Origin: Fragilariopsis cylindrus CCMP1102
Lineage: Eukaryota; Bacillariophyta; Bacillariophyceae; Bacillariales; Bacillariaceae
Length of the DNA stretch: 64,000 bases
Reading direction: 5' to 3'
Assembly (NCBI GenBank): GCA_900095095.1
Contig: FMBT01000304.1
Location: 515,828-579,827 of the forward strand
The notes beneath the pieces are model-generated. The model was not told the DNA's origin. It ran no database searches and saw nothing but the letters and a program-made list of their open reading frames with translations. How positions within the stretch are numbered: position 1 is the stretch's first letter; each line of letters begins with the position of its first letter. Both the position numbers and the translations under genes were made by a program. Below, piece by piece: positions 22,536 through 33,866 of this stretch.

Positions 22536-24344
22536 GATTTTGGATTGGATAATTTATCTAATTTTGAAAATAAACTATATGATTTTAATTTATGAGAACA
22601 ACAGAGATCTTACTGATATTTGTTGGTATGTCTTTTCTGCTTCCGACTTTCGTGTCTGCTGTATCATATACCGTTCAATGTGATAGTACCGAACCGATCG
22701 GAGGCGAAGCAAAGATGTAGAGTCGGAGTTCCAGGAATACCGTTATGAGAACGCAAACCATAAGTGAGTCTTGACCAACCAAGACTCCCGTTTAAATAAG
22801 TCTTGACCAACCAAGACTCCCTATAGATTTTCGGTTTTATTACTTTGTACCTGTAATCTGTAGGGCCTACTAGTTTATAACCTAACCGTAGGTTAATTTT
22901 GAAGGATAAGGATATTTGTTTTTCAGGCTTATCAAAAAGGAATTTTTAGATAGTCATTTTGAGTCGTAGGACGATTCGATTCAGTATATTATTATGAATT
23001 TTTTTAAATACGGTACTCCTTGGTAGTAGTGGAGATGCCTGTAAACTTTGAATGTAGTACACTGTCTCGTCAGAAGAGGAAAAAATATGGACGTACAGGT
23101 AAGGAGTGGAGGAATACGTTCAAATTAACACCCAAAATATGGAAATATGATAACTATTGTCGCGCGCCATAGAGGGGCGTCCAGTATTTGACTGGCGAAA
23201 GTCTTATATATATTATAATAATATGGATTTTTTTAATATATATTATAATATATATAGCGTTACAGTAAGACTCATGCAGTGATCGAGACCGATGTTGAAT
23301 TATGAGTCAAACAACAGTGAGTAATGAAGCAAAAAGACAAGAAGAAATCAAAAAGGTGAATTATTGAATCGAAGGAATCCGGGAATGGGAATAATTTTTT
23401 TTTTGCTCCACCACCACCCACGACACAGCCAGTGAATTTTTGCTCCACCACCACCCACGACACAGCCAGTGAAGAAATGCGTTTGGATGAGTGAGAGCGT
23501 ACAATTATTGCACGGTGCAATGGAAAAAGTGCTCCCCACAATGCAAGAGTTTAGAATACAGTAGCATATATAATATATTATTATACATATCATTATAATA
23601 TATTATGACTTGCACAAAATACTACTGCACTTGTTGCAGCATAGAATTCCTACAGTATTACACTTTTCATGCAATTATATGAAGGGGGAAATGTTACTAG
23701 GGAACTTATTTCCGTTACAACTACTGCTCTGTCAACCATAACTAGCTAGTAGAGTATTGGCATAAGTAGCTATCATTATTTTCCTGGGCTTTGCTGTAAA
23801 AGTATACCAGCATGATGTATGGTGTGGATATTATTTTCTAGTAAAAAAAAACTATGGTTGAAGGATGTTTCACAAATACTGGTTGGTATTAAGTATTATT
23901 ATTTACATCTTGATATAATATATAGATAGAGAGATAACTCCTCTCGTCGAATCGAACAACAACGTGTTGTCTATCGACTGAGTTTATTTTGTTTATTTGA
24001 TAGAATATGATATTGATTTATGGTGTGATGATTGATTGTGTCAAGAGTGAAAAGAGGAATTGTAGTTATGATCAAAGAACTCGAACAAAGAAATGCATTG
24101 GGGAGTGCTATACCCAATGAATCGATAAGCATTCTAAATCTCGTTTCATTTCATTTATTCGTTCATTCTTTCATTCTTCTTCCTTTTACTCTTTCACAGT
24201 TTCTTGTTGTTATTGTTATATTTAGTCTTCTTGTATAGCTAGCTCGCCGCTCCAAAGAAGTTACTTATACTCACGTGTCATATCATATTCTTTTTGTTTT
24301 GTTATGGATTGCTTTTATTGTATTTATCTTTTTAAGTTTGAAGT
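22536..24344. other. Intergenic, short tandem repeats only
   Basis: Upstream of the protease start and downstream of the LRR gene. Contains a tandem of AGTCTTGACCAACCAAGACT at about 22770-22822 and a 37-base tandem with TTTTGCTCCACCACCACCCA at about 23400-23472. No supported gene. Confidence 0.6.
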
Positions 24345-26526
24345 CTAAAAGCACTGCGTACAGCACTCGCAGATAACTAGAGGTGGAGATGGACGGTTTG
24401 GTGCACCCAAACAATCTGCCGTCAACACTTGCAAAAATGACAAGTCTGCTATGGATGTACATGGCATCGTACCACTAAGTTGATTATTATCCATGGTCGC
24501 AACCTCTGTTTTTTGGTTTGTTTGTTGTTTTGTTTGGGGGTGGAATGATAGAGTGATTGAAGCAATGGAAATGAAAAAAGAAACAGCGTATACGGGGTAT
24601 GTGAGTAGGAGGTAGGTTCTTCTTTTGAAAACTCGACTCTACAGGAAAATGCCAGTTGTGATGATGATACATCGAACAGTAGTAGTAGCAGAAGCAGCAG
24701 CAGCAGATATTATGCATGCATGTATAATAATGCCTGTGTACCCATTTTTCATACTACCGTCCTTTCCGTGAACGTAACGTAACGTAACGTAACGTAACGT
24801 AACGTAGAACGTACCTAATTGAACTAATGAACCCATTTGAGATGGGACCATACCTGTGAATAAATTATTTTCAATTTGAAAGAAACTCATCTGTAATAAA
24901 TTACCAATATTTTCACTAATTGTTCCTGTCAATTCATTATCATTTAAATCCATTTGACGTAAATTTTCTAAATTGTATAGTTCTTCTGGTATCGATCCTT
25001 GCAATAAATTAAAGTTTAAATCAATTTGTTCTAATGTTTGTATCTCACCTAATTCTTTTGGTATCGTTCCTGTTAATATACCTTCCTCTAATACTAAGTT
25101 ACGTAAATTTTGTAATCGACTTAATTCATGTGGCAATGTACCAGCAACACCATTTTGTTCTGTTATAATAAAATTTAAGGAGGAGAAAAAGAGAAAACAG
25201 CACGTATATAGTTAGTTAGTTAGTTTGTTTATTTATGTACATTCATTCTATTGTTGTTATACTGTAGCCTGAATCTATCAACCAAATTGTCTCTCAACAC
25301 AACTTACCCATTTCAATTCGTACAACATCATTATTTTCGTTACAAGCCAATCCACCCCATGAACATTCTGTTTCTGGTGTTAACCATGCATTTGAATCAG
25401 ATTCAACTGAACCTGTACCTGAGCTTGATGATTCTACTTCAATAGTACACATATCATTTGCTTCCTGTATATCATCTTCTGAATAATCTTCTGTGTCAGG
25501 TGCAGAACATTGTATCCATCTATCACCTCTTGTTGAGAAATAAAACACAGCTAATACGTATCGTTGTATTAAATGTGGATCCTGTGGACATAATTGCATT
25601 GGATCATCATTAATAATCCATTCTAATGCACGAACTTGTGGTGATCCTGGTGTATCCATATCAAGTGTATCTGATACAACACGTAAAAAAATATTAATTA
25701 ATGCAACACGACCTTCAGATGATAAATTACACCCGTTACTAAAACTTGGTGGTTCTGTTGGTGTTACTGGAGCAGGTGTTGGTGCTGGTAGTGGAACAAC
25801 AGGGAATGGTGTTGGAAGAGTAATAGTAACAGGAGAAGGTGTGGGTGCTACAACTGGTGCCCTTGATGGTGCTTTTGTTGTAGGACTAACCGTCGGAGAT
25901 TTCGTATCAGCAGGTAATATTGGAGCTTCAGTCGGATCTTCTGTAGGTGCTACTGTTGGTGTATCAGTTGGTGCTTCTGAAGGTGTATCAGTTGGTTCCT
26001 CTGATGGCGCATCGGTCGGTGATTTCGTTGGTGTATCCGTTGGTGATTTCGTTGGTGTATCCGTTGGTGAATTAGTTGGTTTGTCTGTCGGTTCATCGGT
26101 TGGTTTGTCTGTCGGTTCATCGGTCGGATTGTCAGTTGGACTCTCTGTAGTCCTATTCGACGGTTTGTCTGTTGGTGATTCTGTTGGTTGATTTGTTGCT
26201 GCGGGGGGTGGATTTGTTGGTGCGGCTGTTGGAAAACTATTAAGATCTTCTAAGTATTCATTAAAAAAAGATATATCTTCCTCCTTAATACCATTAACAA
26301 TATTACGTAGTCCTATTGTTTTTGTTGCTGCTGATAATTCATTCGGATTTTCTATACGTTTTGATCCTTTCAAAAGTTCCCTTTTATTATTATTATTACT
26401 TGCTCTTAAAAAATTCTCACCAGAACATTCGGTTACTTGTAGTAGTGTCACCGCTGCTACCAAGGTGACAACAAAAGTACGCCGTATTGTCAGCGACGAC
26501 GATGACGACGATGACGACGATTTCAT
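24345..26526 (-). CDS. Secreted PT-repeat leucine-rich-repeat protein (LRR paralogue A), three exons
   Basis: Exons 26526-25308, 25159-24815 and 24505-24345 give 574 residues; both introns are phase 1 GT-AG. A signal peptide (LVAAVTLLQVTECSG) is followed by a spacer, then about 150 residues of PTDxPT repeats. A conserved globular region (about 275-370) reads ALEWIINDDPMQLCP, QRYVLAVFYFSTRGDRW and CSWGGLACNENNDVVRIEM. About five plant-type LRRs follow (LxxNxLxGxIPxEL). The last exon adds MDNNQLSGTMP, LTADCLG and a C-terminal CECCTQCF, the same cap as the paralogue at 33,867 (DCCTVCF). It was found by splicing: intron 2 joins LVQL to EVATMDNN. Likely an extracellular or surface recognition or adhesion protein (inference). 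Confidence 0.85.
24771..24808. repeat. (CGTAA)n microsatellite beside a splice donor
   Basis: Seven CGTAA units, read ACGTT on the gene strand, begin a few bases inside intron 2 of the LRR gene, next to its GTACGTTC donor (24814-24807). Confidence 0.85.
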
Positions 26527-28899
26527 CTTTTTCCCGTACGTACTACTGTATTAGTGTTACTATTATTGTTGTTGTCTTCCTTTCGTCACCACCTGCCTTA
26601 TCTATCAAGAGTTGATACTACTGTATATAATTGGTGTACTGTATAATATTGGTTGTTCCGTGTTTTTCTCAATTCCCATCTGCCTTTTTTCTTGTTCTCC
26701 TTTATTTCCGAGGGTGACAAGTTACGTTATAATGAATGAATGTCTTTTATTTTCATTCAAAAGGTAAAGTTTACTACGGTTATAACAGTGTTATCTGTAA
26801 AAATCATGCGGTTAACAACGATGCGTTGATAGTGTGGTCGTCTGCTTGTTTTTGTTGTTGTTGTTATTGTTGTCGGAGACGGAAAATAGGAAACTGCTGT
26901 AGTTTACTTAGTAAAACTAGTAGTTAGACGTAAACAATACTTTACTAAAATCGCCTAACTACGTTAATGGAATTTTCTATTTTGTGGCGATTTTGTGAAT
27001 GGATGCGTTATGGATCTTGTGTAATTAACAATGAAACACAATTTAGCGAAGTGATTTGAATTAATGAGCGAATTTCATGATTGAGCCTTCATTTTTATTA
27101 TACCAACGGACGATCGTCTAAAAACGCGACAATAAATACTGTTTCATGCAGAAACCTGAAATAATGAGCGAATTCCGTGATTGAAACCTCATTTTTTATG
27201 ATACAACGGATGTTCGCCGTAATATTTTTTTCCAACATATATGCCCTTCAAAAAGACGGGGGATCAATTAAATTCGAGATTTTTTGCATACCTCTATACT
27301 TTAAAACAGTAAAACAGCTATGCCTGTCAGAAGTACTTCTTCGTGCACCTTCGTATCGCTATTCCAACCATCAATTAGAGCACAAACTTCTATCTCAACT
27401 CTCCAACTGACTTCACATACAGAAAATGACAACACATTACTATATTGAGTTTGATTTTAGTCTTTAAGTGTTCCGTTCAGATATCGATACACACACTACA
27501 CCGAACCGCTAGCTTTGACACCACATGTTCTCTACTAGTAGAGATTGACACACACTCCCACTAAATGTGAACAGATGGCATGAACAATTTTAAATATACC
27601 AGTAAGTGGATTGTGTTTCTTTGGGTCGGTTTGATATAAAATGCATTCATACCTAAAATTCGCCAAACAGCATACCGTACGGTTGTACATTTCACATTTC
27701 AAAGGAGATAGATAGATAGATAGATGACATGATACAACCTACCTTATCCCGTATCTGGACTAAAATGGAGCAACCGTAAACAATGGCAGCAACATATATA
27801 TATCTCTACTTGCGATTAAACTTGGATGTCTTGCTGCTGCCTTTTTTTTGTATTCAAATAATATCAAGGGTGAATTAATGTAGAATGCAAGTTGAAATGA
27901 AACTCTCGTATTTGCGGGAGGGAGGTCGACTTGAGTCGAGTCGAGTCGAGGATATCCAACAAACTCTTTTTTGTGAGTGGTAAAATGATTCATCTATCAA
28001 AACACGATGATGTACACTATGGGGACGCTGATGGCAGTATGTTGTCTACTTCTATAATTGAAATAGGGCTCTCTACATGTTATGATGCAAAATTGGGATG
28101 ACAACTTTCTATGGCATCATGGTATGAACATGACAAATGAAGAAGGAAAAATGAAAAGTGACAAATGATGCATAAAATAATAATGAAATCAAGAAGCAAA
28201 AAGTAGATATCTGGTAACAATGTGTTTATTATTGAATCCCTTAGATGCATTTCATTTTACATAGGTGTTTCATAATTTTCTTTTCTATAATTAGCTCGTA
28301 CACTGGGATTGCTGGCGGGCATATTTGACGAGCCAGCAAATGAATGGAACATTTTTCTATGTGGATTTCCTACCTAACATATCATTTCATTCATCAGATC
28401 GACAAAGAAGAGTAAGGCTGCGTAAGTTAGGTTGCCGCCAACCCTAACAAGCGCTGCAACAACAAAGAGGACCCAGATACTAAGAAAGAAGTGAAATTCT
28501 TTTTGCCGTGCCGAATGTGATTTGTGTGAGTGATTACGTCGGAAGGGTAAGAAGAAAGAACGGAAAGGATCATCATGTACTTCTCCTTTTCTTTTCGCTA
28601 CGATCGTACATTCGTGGAAAGATACATTCATAGTATTACAGTACTGTACTTTAATATGGTAGATTTTTGTGTCAAGAACACGAATAGCTTTCTGCTAGTT
28701 TTCGTTTCTCGAAATCGCAGTACAGTACTGTACTTCAAAAGTTTTCGTTCCGTTTCATTATTGCAGTATGTGCTAATAGTAGTAATAACAATAGTAGTTA
28801 GAAGTAGAAGTAGAAGTAGAATTACATTCTTATCTACTAATGACATTTATTACTTCTTCTCTAGACTAAATTTTGTTTGTAACCACGACTTGCCAATCC
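26527..28899. other. 2.3-kb intergenic region, no supported gene
   Basis: AT-rich. Holds two ~58-bp direct repeats (AATGAGCGAATT...CATTTTTTAT...ACGGA) at about 27062-27119 and 27163-27220, a GATA tract (27709-27725) and GTCGAGTCGAGTCGA (27933-27949). Confidence 0.55.
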
Positions 28900-29077
28900 T
28901 AATAGAAGTTCAATACGGGTGCCGAAGCGACCTTAAGACGTTGAAGGCGTGCACTAGGTTGACGGGAGGATACAATTCCATCAGTAGCACCACCCATTCC
29001 AAGAAATCCATCATTATTCCATTCGACACTATGTTCAAATTCAGAAGGGGCCATGATAGACATCATAAGGCTCTTTC

Positions 29078-30270
29078 TATTCTTGATGTTGTTCCACTTC
29101 TGTCTTCTTTTCGTCAAGAACAATAAGCTCATCACTTTTAATAATATCGCCAAAAGAATCACCAATGAGCTTACGGATTGTTTCTTCGGCCATGCCATAA
29201 GGAAGATGACAAACTAAGGTGCGTCATTAACTCTATCGCCAGTCATACCTGGACTGATATCCACGGCGGTGAGGATATCCGATACAGCCAAAAACAAAAC
29301 TAACCATTTAGGTGATCTCCGGTGATCATTTTCACACTGATACTTTAGCGTGATGAAGGGATACAATAGTTGCAGCTGTAGTATCTTCTCTTGGAGGATC
29401 CAGCATAGGCATAATATCGACAAACTTCCATGGGCCGTGATCTTCCTTCCGCGCATCTCCAAAACACATTGCGATTGCAATAGTCTTGTACCCAGCAGAA
29501 GACAATGCATCTCCTCACTTGCAATAATTTGTTCAACGAACTGTTTTTTGTCAGCACCCTCAACCTTCCACTAGCATTCATACACGTCAACGCCACCGGC
29601 TTCCGTGTCAATGATCTTAGCAGCCAAGCATAACCTTTAGCAACTGTCACCATTTGACCTTTCCAATCAACGAAAGCCACAACAAGTTTCATATATAGTT
29701 GGGTTGAAACCGATAATTTCTGTCTATACATAGTCTTTATCGTCTTCAGATATCTCGGATTCTTTGTATGTCTTCAGCACAGCCTTGTCAATAGGATCGT
29801 CCTTTTTATCTACATCTGAACATAGCTTTGCAGAGCGGATAACATCTTCCTTTATGAATAATCTGATCCGGGATGATACTCATCTTTGCGGTCGTCAAGG
29901 TTCCAGTTTTATCAGAACACAGCATACTCATGCTGTGCTGGCAATATCTTGCAATGCAGGTGTACTACTCGTTACAATTGCGTGATGTTGTACAGCCAAA
30001 AGGCGTGCACCAAGTGCTATGCATACTTGCAGGCCAAGAGGCAATGCGATGGGAATCGAATTGATGCAATGAGGATACTTAGAGCAGTAAGCATTGTGTG
30101 TGTGTGTTACGTTACCGCTAGCAAACAAGCCATCATCATAACAGAAGACTACAACAAGCAGCACAGCGATGACAAGTACAAGTACAAGTAAGTGCTGCCA
30201 AAACGAAGATTTCATTATTTTCTTTCTTTTGAAATACGCTAGTTACATTTTGACGGATTTTATCCTTGAA
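29078..30270 (-). pseudogene. Plasma-membrane H+-ATPase (P3A P-type) pseudogene fragment
   Basis: P-type ATPase landmarks appear in order on the minus strand but in shifting frames. They are a TM4 region with PIALPLGLQVCIALGARLLA (about 30045-29985), the phosphorylation motif CSDKTGTLT (29919-29893), a DPIDKAVLKTY segment (about 29795), DPPREDT (29400-29380), KMITGD (about 29333-29310) and TGDRVNDAP (29247-29219), where the family has TGDGVNDAP. Stops and frameshifts interrupt it, and only about 20 residues separate KMITGD from TGDxVNDAP where intact enzymes have roughly 70-100, so there is an internal deletion. The N-terminal third and the C-terminal membrane domain are missing. A 38-codon frame (29193-29078) starting MAEETIRKLIGDSF follows and is unexplained. 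Confidence 0.75.
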
Positions 30271-30451
30271 TTCATACATCCGCTTGAGTATTTCTAATCT
30301 CAAGTGTCAATACCAGTATTTGTGACCATTCCATTCCATAGCACTCTCCTTCAACTACGACTAAGAATAGTATCGTAATAAACGTGCTTCAGCGAGAAAA
30401 AAAATAGTCAATTGACTCGACTCAGTCGATTAACCTCAAAAAGTAGTTATA

Positions 30452-30681
30452 CTTCCTCCAGCGAGCGCTAACTGCAGGCGCGCTATCGTTTGAAAATTTA
30501 GCGTATAATTAAGACGTTCAACGACGAAATTTGGAAGGAGGATGAGGGAAACTTGTGACTTTAACCCTCTATTTTGTGAGTAGATTTTAATATTTTAAGG
30601 TTTTACTGTGCTTTTACGCCTTTTACACACCCTAAATTTTCAAACGATAGTGCGCCTGCAGTTAGCGCTCGCTGGAGGAAG
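30452..30681. mobile_element. Stowaway-like MITE 1 (230 bp), TA target duplication
   Basis: Terminal inverted repeats of about 48 bp, starting CTTCCTCCAGCGAGCGCTAA and ending with its complement, nearly perfect. TA flanks both ends (30450-30451 and 30682-30683). No coding capacity. TA duplication and a CTTCCTCC terminus fit Tc1/mariner-derived Stowaway-type MITEs. Confidence 0.85.
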
Positions 30682-31127
30682 TAGTCTTCAGGATTTTGGC
30701 GAACCCGAAGATTTTTTTTGTACAGCCTATTTTTTTTGTACAGCCTGTGAGGTGGTCTATTCGTGATAACGATAGTTAAAACACATTTATTTAGCTACGG
30801 GTATCATAAGAATACCGGTAAGAATACCGGTAATGTCTTCATGAATATAATATATATGTGGTTAGCTATGATCCATTCAATAGAGTCGATGATGGCAACA
30901 ATACTTGTGACTCACAGAAATCTTTTGCTGAATGATGCTCAGGCTGGATTAAATTACAGTACCGTACGGCGTTACAACACATCAAACATCAGACTTCGAA
31001 CACTCAGAATCAAAAGCTGAGAATGAATGAGGATATTCTTGGCTGCTGTAGCATAATTTCTTTTCAGATACTAGCATACACAGTAAGCATTATATGCACA
31101 TTAATAATACGGTAACTTTTATTAATC

Positions 31128-31703
31128 ATGATTATAATATCATTCTTACGAAAGTTACATCATCGTAATAAACGACATCGACAATTACAACAACAGCAAC
31201 GGCTACGGCAAAAACTACAGAAACAACAATCGGCAAAAACTACAGAAACAACAGCAACAGAAACAAAAGCAGGGGGACGACAAGAAGAATCAAATAATGA
31301 ATTGTTGTCATTAGAATTACCACTACCGGTACCGGTACGACGAGAAGCAGCAGTAGTAGCAGTAGCAGAATTTGAATCATCGTCATCATCAGAAGTGGTT
31401 CGATTAAAAGGAGGAGCATCAGCAGCAGACATAATACCTACTGATGAACATGAAATGTATTATACATTACGTTGTCATAGTAGTACATCGTCGTTGGTAT
31501 CAACAGCAGAAGAATCTATTTTAAGTACGAGTAATCATAGTAGTGGCAGTTATAATAGTTCTACCAATAATAAACAACAGCGACGACGACGACGACCATC
31601 ACGACAATCACGACGACAGACGGAGGATGCTTCAATTGAAATTCAATTCAGTAATGCAAAAAGAATCATGATGAAAAGTCAAGAAGAAGCACGCTTGACT
31701 TGA
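31128..31703 (+). CDS. Hypothetical Gln/Arg/Ser-rich protein
   Basis: 191 codons from the ATG at 31128. N-terminal FLRKLHHRNKRHRQLQQQQ segment, an LPVPVRREAAVVAVAEF middle, Ser tracts, and a QRRRRRPSRQSRRQTEDA nuclear-localisation-like segment before a moderately helical C-terminus ending SQEEARLT. No domain recognised. Low-complexity CAA/CAG content could be microsatellite-driven, but the long middle is non-repetitive. Confidence 0.45.
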   Translation: MIIISFLRKLHHRNKRHRQLQQQQRLRQKLQKQQSAKTTETTATETKAGGRQEESNNELLSLELPLPVPVRREAAVVAVAEFESSSSSEVVRLKGGASAADIIPTDEHEMYYTLRCHSSTSSLVSTAEESILSTSNHSSGSYNSSTNNKQQRRRRRPSRQSRRQTEDASIEIQFSNAKRIMMKSQEEARLT

Positions 31704-32700
31704 CTTTGACTTAACTTTGACTTTGACTTGATGATGTGTTAATATGTTGAAAAGACTCAACTCAACTCCATTTCCCTTGACTTAACTCAACTCAGTTCAA
31801 TGTATAATAGGACTCACTCGACTCCTATAATATACTGTACATGCAGTTTTATATAAGTGAAAGTTGTTTCTTCGCGTGAATGGAATCGAATGAAAATAAA
31901 TCGATTCGATTCGAATCCATGCATGTGAAGCAAAAGGAATACTAGTATTTATTATATCTAAACAAAAATAAAATATCAATATTAATATAATATAATGACC
32001 ACAATTATAGTATAGCACTTCTTTTTCTAGCTAGTACTGTAGCCTACTAGCAACAGTAGTTCTGGAATCACAGATGCTGCTCCACTAGGGGGCAGAGCTG
32101 GGTGTAAAGTCTGGAATCACAGATGGTGCTGGTGACGAACTGGTATAGCTTGAAGTGTATGCTGTTATAAAGTCTGGGATCACAGATGAGTCTGGAAATT
32201 ATAGATGTGCTGTTGAATCGGTATAGCTTGGAGTGTATGTTATGTTGTTGGTTCTGATGTTGGTGATGATGTCGGTGATGCTGTTGATGAAAGCTATCGC
32301 GTAAAACCTGAGAACTTTATCATGAACCAGAGGAAGTGCTGTAGGTCCTACTTGTAGTACTTGCGCCTAACAACTACGACGTGCAAAAAGTATGTGAATA
32401 TCGCGCCGTCAAGCCGCCGTAATAGGCTCTTGGAGAGCGACACTACTAGTTAGTAGGATCGTGCCCAAGATCGAAACGATAATAATATGCATCAAGATCA
32501 ATCAATCAATATCTTGCCCTAGATAGATTGAAATGAACAAGAATATCAATCAATAATTATTGAGTCGTGATCTTTCTTAGCACTTCTTCCTTACTACCAC
32601 AACAGGTCGAGGCAAATGTAAGGACGAAAAGTAAAGATAAATTCCTAATCGAAATTCATCGTCTTCATCAGCAACTCCTGTCCCATCAACGACTGCATGC
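31704..32700. other. Intergenic with degenerate ~40-80-bp repeats
   Basis: GTCTGGAATCACAGATG-type units occur at about 32060, 32109 and 32169, interleaved with GGTATAGCTTGRAGTGTATG at about 32141 and 32221. Otherwise no supported gene. Confidence 0.55.
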
Positions 32701-32739
32701 ACCCGTACCTGCACCCGTAACCTGTGTCATCAACGACTG

Positions 32740-33067
32740 AAGTACCACCATAGCAACTCCTGTACCATCAACTACGGCTGCACCCGTGCCTGCACCAGTA
32801 CCAGTAGCTATACCTGTGCCTGCACCACAAGGTATTGATGTAGTATCATCATCATTTGTCCCACAAATTATTTTGAATGGTCCAATTAATACTGAAGCTG
32901 ATACATGTCCATTTGAACCACCAAATAGTGATGATACTTGTTATGGCAGTTATGCATTTTCATGGAGACAAGGTATATATGCAATTGTAGGTGAATTAAA
33001 TATACAATTGGACATACAATTGTGGTGCCGACTCTTTATTTCACTGTGCAAAACGTGGATAAATTGA
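32740..33067 (+). pseudogene. Fragment of a VPAP-repeat surface protein
   Basis: An open frame after a TGA near 32738 reads PVPSTTAAPVPAPVPVAIPV and then a globular start (FVPQIILNGPINTEADTCPF, DDTCYGSYAFSWRQG), ending at a stop at 33067. No signal peptide or ATG precedes the repeats; the repeat continues upstream in other frames (32680-32735). It looks like the remnant of a secreted Pro-rich protein. Family unknown. Confidence 0.4.
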
Positions 33068-33866
33068 TCACATATGACAATTTGTATATGAATACGATAA
33101 GATGCACATAATAACACAGCTTAAACAGTTAGCATGGTTCTCGCTAGTACTATACCTACATAGTATTTGTTACTACGCACGTATTTAAACTTGTGATGTC
33201 AAGATTCAAAAAGATACTATCTTCACGCGACAAATCAATCAATCGATAGACCATGCCCATGAGACGAGAAGGAAAATGAAGGAAAACCTATCGCGGTGAA
33301 ACGTCGCGGAACTTTATCGTTGAGCAGAGGAAATTTTAGATACTATCTATATAACTTGTTATTTAAAAGCTGCAGCTTTGCTCCTCAACTTCTTAGAAAG
33401 AAGAAAAACAACAATCTACCCGCCTATGGATACTATCTAACTATTGAATACACGTAGCTAAAATATGAAAACTGATAAATAACACGTAAATTCTATATTT
33501 TTTGTTTGTTATTTTATTTTAATAGTCAAATTCACTACTACTACTGTTATTATTATTATCTTTCTTTTTCTCTCTGGTTAGTAGTTCTTCATTCTCCAAG
33601 AAGGAAGACCCCATCCCGTGTTTATTTAGTTAGTTAGTTTTTGCTTAGTTCAATACGTTCGTTATAAAATATCGTCAATCAATCAATACAATATCGACGA
33701 TACGAACATTTTCTTCTTTTATTGTTATAGTAACTCTTTTTTTTTTTTCGTTTTTCGTTCTTTTTTTTAAGTGTATTATTTGTTCTTTGTTACTTCATAT
33801 CCCCCCTCTTTTCGTTTGTTTCTTGCAGTGCATGCACCATCCAATTGGTTAATCTTTGTTTGACTT
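33068..33866. other. Intergenic, no supported gene
   Basis: AT-rich, homopolymer-rich DNA downstream of LRR paralogue B. Confidence 0.6.

Noticed and set aside
24771-24808. CGTAA array as telomere-like sequence
   Set aside because: Pentamer does not match TTAGGG-type telomeres and it sits inside an intron.
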